From: Elephas maximus indicus
Lineage: Eukaryota; Chordata; Mammalia; Proboscidea; Elephantidae
Length of the DNA: 64,000 bases
Assembly: GCF_024166365.1 (NCBI RefSeq)
Contig: NC_064819.1
Location: forward strand, 112,822,293-112,886,292
Reading direction: 5' to 3'
Below the pieces are notes generated by a model, which ran no database searches, was not told the DNA's origin, and saw nothing but the letters and a program-made list of their open reading frames with translations. Made by a program: the position numbers and the translations under genes. Within the stretch, counting starts at the first letter, position 1; the number at the start of each line of letters is the position of its first letter. Of this stretch, positions 60,226 through 64,000 are shown in pieces.

Positions 60226-61255
60226 GAAATTGTTGTTTTTAGTTGCCATTGAGTCAGTTCTGACTCATGGCGACCTTATGTATAACAGAATGAAACACTG
60301 CACAGTCCTACACCATTGTTACAATTTTTGATATGTTTGAGCACATTGTTGCGGCTATCATGTCAATCCATTTCATGAAGTGTTTTCCTCCTTTTCACTT
60401 TCTACTTTACCAAGCTTTTCTATTGATTGGTCTTTCCTGATGATGTGTCCAAAGTAAGCAAGACGAAGTCTCACATCTTTGCTTCTAAGAAGCATTCTGG
60501 CTATAAAACCATACTTTCTCTAAAACTGATATGTTCATTCTTCAAGTACTCCACGATATATTCAATATTCTTTGTCAACATATTTCAAATGCCTCAGTTC
60601 TTCTTTGAGCTGTCTTTTTCACTGTTCAGCTTTTGCATGCCTGTGAGGCAATTGGAAACCCTGGTGGCATAGTGGTTAAGTGCTACAGCTGCTAATCAGA
60701 GGGTCGGCAGTTCAAATGCACCAGATGCTCCTTGGAAACTCTATGGGGCTGTTTTACTCTGTCCTGTAGGGTCACTATGAGTCAGAATCGACTCAACGGA
60801 AGTTTTTTTTTTTTTTTTTTTTTTTAATAAATGAGGCAATTGAAAAGACCATGGCTTGGGTCAGGCACACCTTAGTCATCAAAGTGACATTTTTTTTTTT
60901 TTTTTTAACATTTTAAAGAGATCTTTTGCAGTAGATTTTCCCAATGGGTTTGATTTCTTGACTGTTGCTTCCACGGACATTGATTGTTGATCCAAGTAGA
61001 ATGAAATACTTGACAAAAATTTCTTTGCCATTTATCAAGATGTTGTTTATCAGACCTGTTGTTGAGTTTTTTTTTTTTTTTTTTTAATGTTCAGGTGTAA
61101 TCCATACTGAAGGCCATAGTCTTTGACCTCCATCAGTAAGTGCTTCAAGTCACCTTCAGTTTTGGCAAGTGAGGTTGTATCATTTGCATATCCGAGGTTT
61201 TTAATGAGTCTTCCTCTAAGCCTGATGTCACATTCTTCTTCCTATAGTTCAGCTT
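60226..61255 (-). mobile_element. RTE-clade LINE, interrupted by an AfroSINE and T runs
   Basis: 3' tail TTGTTGTTTTTAGTTGCCAT, CAATCCATTTCATGAAG, the coding complement with GATATGTTCATTCTTCAAGT, then after the SINE ATGGCTTGGGTCAGGCACAC and the YANDT remnant of the RT catalytic motif near 61185. T runs at 60891-60907 and 61068-61087 replace sequence that is mixed in the other RTE copies. Confidence 0.85.
60655..60831 (+). mobile_element. AfroSINE nested in RTE with 11-bp TSD
   Basis: GAAACCCTGGTGGCATAGTG, GAGGGTCGGCAGTTCAAATG, TGTCCTGTAGGGTCACTATG, AGTCAGAATCGACTCAACGG and a long T run. TGAGGCAATTG at 60644-60654 and 60832-60842. Confidence 0.95.
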
Positions 61256-61575
61256 AAAAATCAGTCACCCTGAAATTTCCCAAATATGCTCCAAGTTGTA
61301 TCCTTTGGTATATATGCCAGTTATGCTCCCACATACCCATACTTTAAATATCAGACACAGTACCAGGTACCTTCCATCTTCCTCAGACTAACCATTTCAT
61401 TACTTCCACTGTTTCTCTGATGCCACTTGCATGGAATTCCATCTGAAATACTAAACTGCTGTGAAAGTGACTTGAATCAAGGACCATGTTTTCATTTTTA
61501 TTTGCTCCTCACTATCTAGAATTGTCATGAGAATAGCCAGTACTCAAGACATACTTTTTGAGTGTAGTTCTGATA
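61256..61575 (+). mobile_element. L2 LINE 3' fragment
   Basis: CAAATATGCTCCAAGTTGTA, CAGTTATGCTCCCACATACC, ATCAAGGACCATGTTTTCAT, TGCTCCTCACTATCTAGAAT follow L2 layout, diverged. Confidence 0.5.
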
Positions 61576-62176
61576 AAATATTTTGAGGCTGAATTTGCAA
61601 AGCTCAAAAAAAAAAATAGGCTGAAGCATTACAGGAAGCAGCAGATCATAACTTCTTGTGATCATCACTTAATTTTAGTTATGCAAGGAAAACAGCCGAG
61701 GAGTTGATATTCATAAGTTTTGAGTTGTTACACCCCTTCTGTCTTCTCCTGTACTGTAGTGAGTGATGACACTCCTTCCCAACTTGAGGGCTGAGGTGAT
61801 TCCTGCGGCAGATGTGGTCAAGTCAGTATTGCACAAGGCCTGTCCTCTTTAACTGTGGAGGTCCTCAAAGGAAAGACCCATTTCTCTTACATGAAGCAGA
61901 ACATACAAAGAATATTTTTTGATAGGTTTACAAAGTCTATGAATAAATTAATATATATTAAAAAAAAAAAAGGAATTCATGAATTTTCTATACTGGGTCT
62001 CCATGGAGCAGAGCTGGCCTGAGTTGTCAGTGGAGTTGCCTGCTACTTAAAAATAACTTCAGAAAAAAATCTTACCACATGAAAATTTACAAATGAAAAT
62101 TGTTTTATTACTCAATTTGATGAGTTAGTCTTCTATTAAAATGTGAATACACCTGGAAAGAACCAGTTTATAAGAA
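61576..62176. other. Intronic, no feature seen
   Basis: Short A runs at 61607-61617 and 61960-61971; no recognisable gene. Confidence 0.4.
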
Positions 62177-62378
62177 AAAAAAAAAAACTAATTACCAGTG
62201 AGTCAACTCCAACTCATGATGACCCCTCATGTGTCAGAGTAGACCTGTGCTCCAAGAAATTTTCAGTGGCTGAATTTTTGGAAGGAGATCACCAGGCCTT
62301 TCTTCCAAGTACCTCTGGGTGAACTGGGACTTCCAACCTTTCAGGTAGCAGCCAAGCATGTTAACCATTTGCAGTACT
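62177..62378 (-). mobile_element. AfroSINE (minus orientation)
   Basis: A run, ACTAATTACCAGTGAGTCAA, CTCATGTGTCAGAGTAGACC, GTGCTCCAAGAAATTTTCAG, GGAGATCACCAGGCCTTTCT, AACCATTTGCAGTAC. Confidence 0.88.
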
Positions 62379-62639
62379 TATTCCTTTGGGTGAATGAATT
62401 ATCCTTCCCTGGGTTGACAAAGTAAACTGGGTGCAAAGAAAGGGCCCACTGAGAAGATATGCTCAAAGAAAACTCTAGAGAACGTCATAATATCTGGATT
62501 TCATGAACTCCTTGCAAGGCAGGTATATAACTTTCCTCCTTCTTTGATGGTTAGTAAATGGAAATTCAGAAGAATCGGAGACTTATTGCGATTACAGAAT
62601 TTGGTAGTCAGGACCAGAGCCCAAATCTTTAGTTTCTTA

Positions 62640-62885
62640 CCCCAGTATGAGTGGACTGTGAGCTCCTTGAGGACAGAGACTCTGTCTTGCTTTTATTTTA
62701 TTTTTTGTGCTTTAGATGAAGGTTTACAAAGCAGATTAGTTTTTCATTAAACAATTAATATACATATTGTTTTGTGACATTGGTTGCCAACCTCTTGCTC
62801 TTATTTTTGTATCACTATTTCCTAGGTCAGCGCCTGGTACATAGCGAGGCACTTAGTAAATACTTATTTTAAAATTGAGGAATGA
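62640..62885 (+). mobile_element. L2 LINE 3' fragment, split by an L1 end
   Basis: GTGAGCTCCTTGAGGACAGA, GACTCTGTCTTGC on the left and CGCCTGGTACATAGCGAGGC, ACTTAGTAAATACTTATTTT on the right form a standard L2 end. Confidence 0.8.
62700..62792 (-). mobile_element. 93-bp L1 3'-end insertion with 15-bp TSD
   Basis: TGCTTTAGATGAAGGTTTAC, AAAGCAGATTAGTTTTTCAT, TTTTGTGACATTGGTTGCCA is the complement of the 3' end of the L1 at 55720-55805. TCTTGCTTTTATTTT (62685-62699) and TCTTGCTCTTATTTT (62793-62807) flank it. Confidence 0.82.
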
Positions 62886-63084
62886 ATGTGTGTGTTTGAG
62901 CTTCCAAGCTTCCTGGTGTTTCAGTATGTTGGGGTGGAGATACTTGTTCCCTACTTCTCATGCTTCCATGAAGCAGGGACTTTCACTAACTCCCATTTGG
63001 GCAATGTTAGAGAGCACGCTTTCATCCTCCCTACTCTGCAGCAAGGTCACACTTCTCCCTGTGTGGAAGAATCCAGTGAAGGCA
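62886..63084. other. Intronic, no feature seen
   Basis: No recognisable repeat or gene. Confidence 0.4.
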
Positions 63085-63119
63085 TCAAATTATCAAGTGA
63101 TGAGTGGATAATTAAAATG

Positions 63120-63174
<55 letters not shown>

Positions 63175-63184
63175 ATACATATAT
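63085..63184 (+). mobile_element. L1 ORF2 C-terminal fragment (left of LTR)
   Basis: ATCAAGTGATGAGTGGATAA, TTAAAATGTCATATATATAT resembles the end of ORF2 (…GATGAATGGATAAA…); the matching continuation is at 63712-63775 after the LTR. Confidence 0.55.
63122..63172. repeat. (AT)n microsatellite, ~50 bp
   Basis: About 25 AT units, long enough to be length-variable. It gives a Tyr-Ile repeat in one frame, which is not coding. Confidence 0.95.
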
Positions 63185-63706
63185 TGTCTTAGTTATCTAG
63201 TGCTGCTACAACAGAAATCCCACAAGTGGATGGTTTTAACAAAGAGAAATTTATTCTCTCACAGTCTAGGAGGCTAGAAGTCTAAATTCAGGATGCCAGC
63301 TCCAGGGGAAGGCTTTCTCTCTCTGTTGGCTCTGGGAGAAGGTCTTTGTCAACAATATTCCCCAGTTGAGGAACTTCTCAGCGCAGAGACCCGGCGCCCA
63401 AAGGATGTGCTGTTCTCTTGGCTCTCGTTTCTTGGTGGCATGAGGTCCCCATGTCTCTCTGCTCACTTCTCTCTTTTATATCTCGAAAGAGATTGGCTTA
63501 AGACACAACCTAATTTAGTAGGTTGAGTCCTGTCTCATTAGCATAACTGCCTCTAATCCTGCCTCATTAACATTATAGAGGTAGAATTTACAACACATAA
63601 GAAAATCACATCAGATGACAAAATGGTGGACAATTACACAATACTAGGAATCACGGCCTAGCCAAGTTGACACATATTTTTGGAGGACACAATTCAATCC
63701 ATAACA
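63185..63706 (-). mobile_element. MaLR-type solo LTR with TATAT target-site duplication
   Basis: On the plus strand it runs from TGTCTTAGTTATCTAGTGCT to AATTCAATCCATAACA, with TG..CA ends. The 5-bp repeat TATAT occurs just before and just after. Closest to the reverse complement of 4881-5443: GAAATTTATTCTCTCACAGT, GGCTTTCTCTCTCTGTTGGC, TTTGTCAACAATATTCCCCA, GGTGGACAATTACACAATAC. Confidence 0.88.
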
Positions 63707-63711
63707 TATAT

Positions 63712-63775
63712 AAGTACATACATTCATACAATAGACTATTATTCCACCATAAAAAGGAATGAAGTAATGGGATCT
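63712..63775 (+). mobile_element. L1 ORF2 C-terminal fragment (right of LTR)
   Basis: GTACATACATTCATACAATA, GACTATTATTCCACCATAAA, AAGGAATGAAGTAATGG reads YIHTIDYYSTIKRNEVMG on the plus strand, the standard L1 ORF2 end region. Confidence 0.75.
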
Positions 63776-64000
63776 TGATAGGTATTATACTGAGTAGATC
63801 AATTTGGGGAAATATTTCCATTTTAACAATATCAAATCTTCCTAACAAATGGACATGAGATATCTTCTCATTTACTTAGGTCTTTTAAAATTTCTTTCAA
63901 TGTGTTTTGTTGTTTTCTGAGTACAAGCTTTGCACGTCTTTTGGTAAATTTATTTCCAAGAGTTTTATTCTTTTTCGTGTTATTATGAATGGAATTTTCT
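63776..64000 (-). mobile_element. L1 ORF2 fragment, opposite orientation, runs off the window
   Basis: On the minus strand RFDIVKMEIFPQIDLLS and IIPIKIP match the L1 ORF2 RINIVKMAILPK.../IPIKIP region; upstream NNTKKNKTLGNKF also fits. Many substitutions. Confidence 0.75.

Noticed and set aside
62886..63200. 104-residue frame ending in a Tyr-Ile repeat
   Set aside because: It is read through the (AT)n microsatellite.
63712..64000. Twin-priming (5' inverted) L1
   Set aside because: The orientations are tail-to-tail, whereas twin priming gives head-to-head segments.

Overview
This is mammalian genomic DNA from an afrotherian, most likely a proboscidean (elephant-type) genome. The diagnosis rests on dozens of copies of the afrotherian tRNA-derived SINE (AfroSINE), on RTE-clade LINEs whose 3' tail is shared with that SINE, on a lineage-specific MaLR-type LTR, and on L1 elements with a distinctive 3' UTR. 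The species itself cannot be fixed from the sequence. Bacterial-style features (operons, CRISPR arrays, IS elements) are absent.

The only convincing protein-coding gene is one large exon on the minus strand at 33330-34963. I read it as the terminal coding exon of PTCHD1, a patched-domain protein, X-linked in other mammals. It has a clean splice acceptor at its 5' edge, 543 complete codons, RND/patched-type membrane segments and a polybasic tail ending in a PDZ ligand. Higher coordinates (34964-64000) would then be the preceding intron, and lower coordinates (1-33329) the 3' UTR and 3' flank. No earlier PTCHD1 exon is visible.

Layout. 1-25.8 kb: 3' flank, heavily colonised by AfroSINEs (about 0.8 per kb), an RTE LINE (641-2230), two MaLR LTRs in opposite orientation (4302-4704, 4881-5443), ancient MIR/L2 pieces, and a decayed minus-strand coding relic of unknown parentage at 19320-20850. 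25.8-38.1 kb: nearly free of AfroSINEs, centred on the PTCHD1 exon. 38.1-47.5 kb: repeats again, including a duplicated block (38427-38632 versus 39444-41112) that was later split by two SINEs and an L1. 47.5-55.85 kb: a nearly complete but dead plus-strand L1, with a 5' UTR built from tandem ~170-bp monomers, decayed ORF1 and ORF2, two nested SINEs and a long 3' UTR. 55.85-64 kb: MIR, AfroSINE, RTE and L2 copies, then an LTR inserted into an (AT)-rich L1 remnant at the right edge.

Most of the interest lies in genome history: several insertions keep recognisable target-site duplications (TSDs), so nesting order can be read directly. The most unusual items are the monomeric L1 5' UTR, the split duplication in the intron, three extremely short SINE-tail insertions flanked by direct repeats, a pair of strong hairpins at 21.1-21.3 kb, and the unidentified pseudogene.
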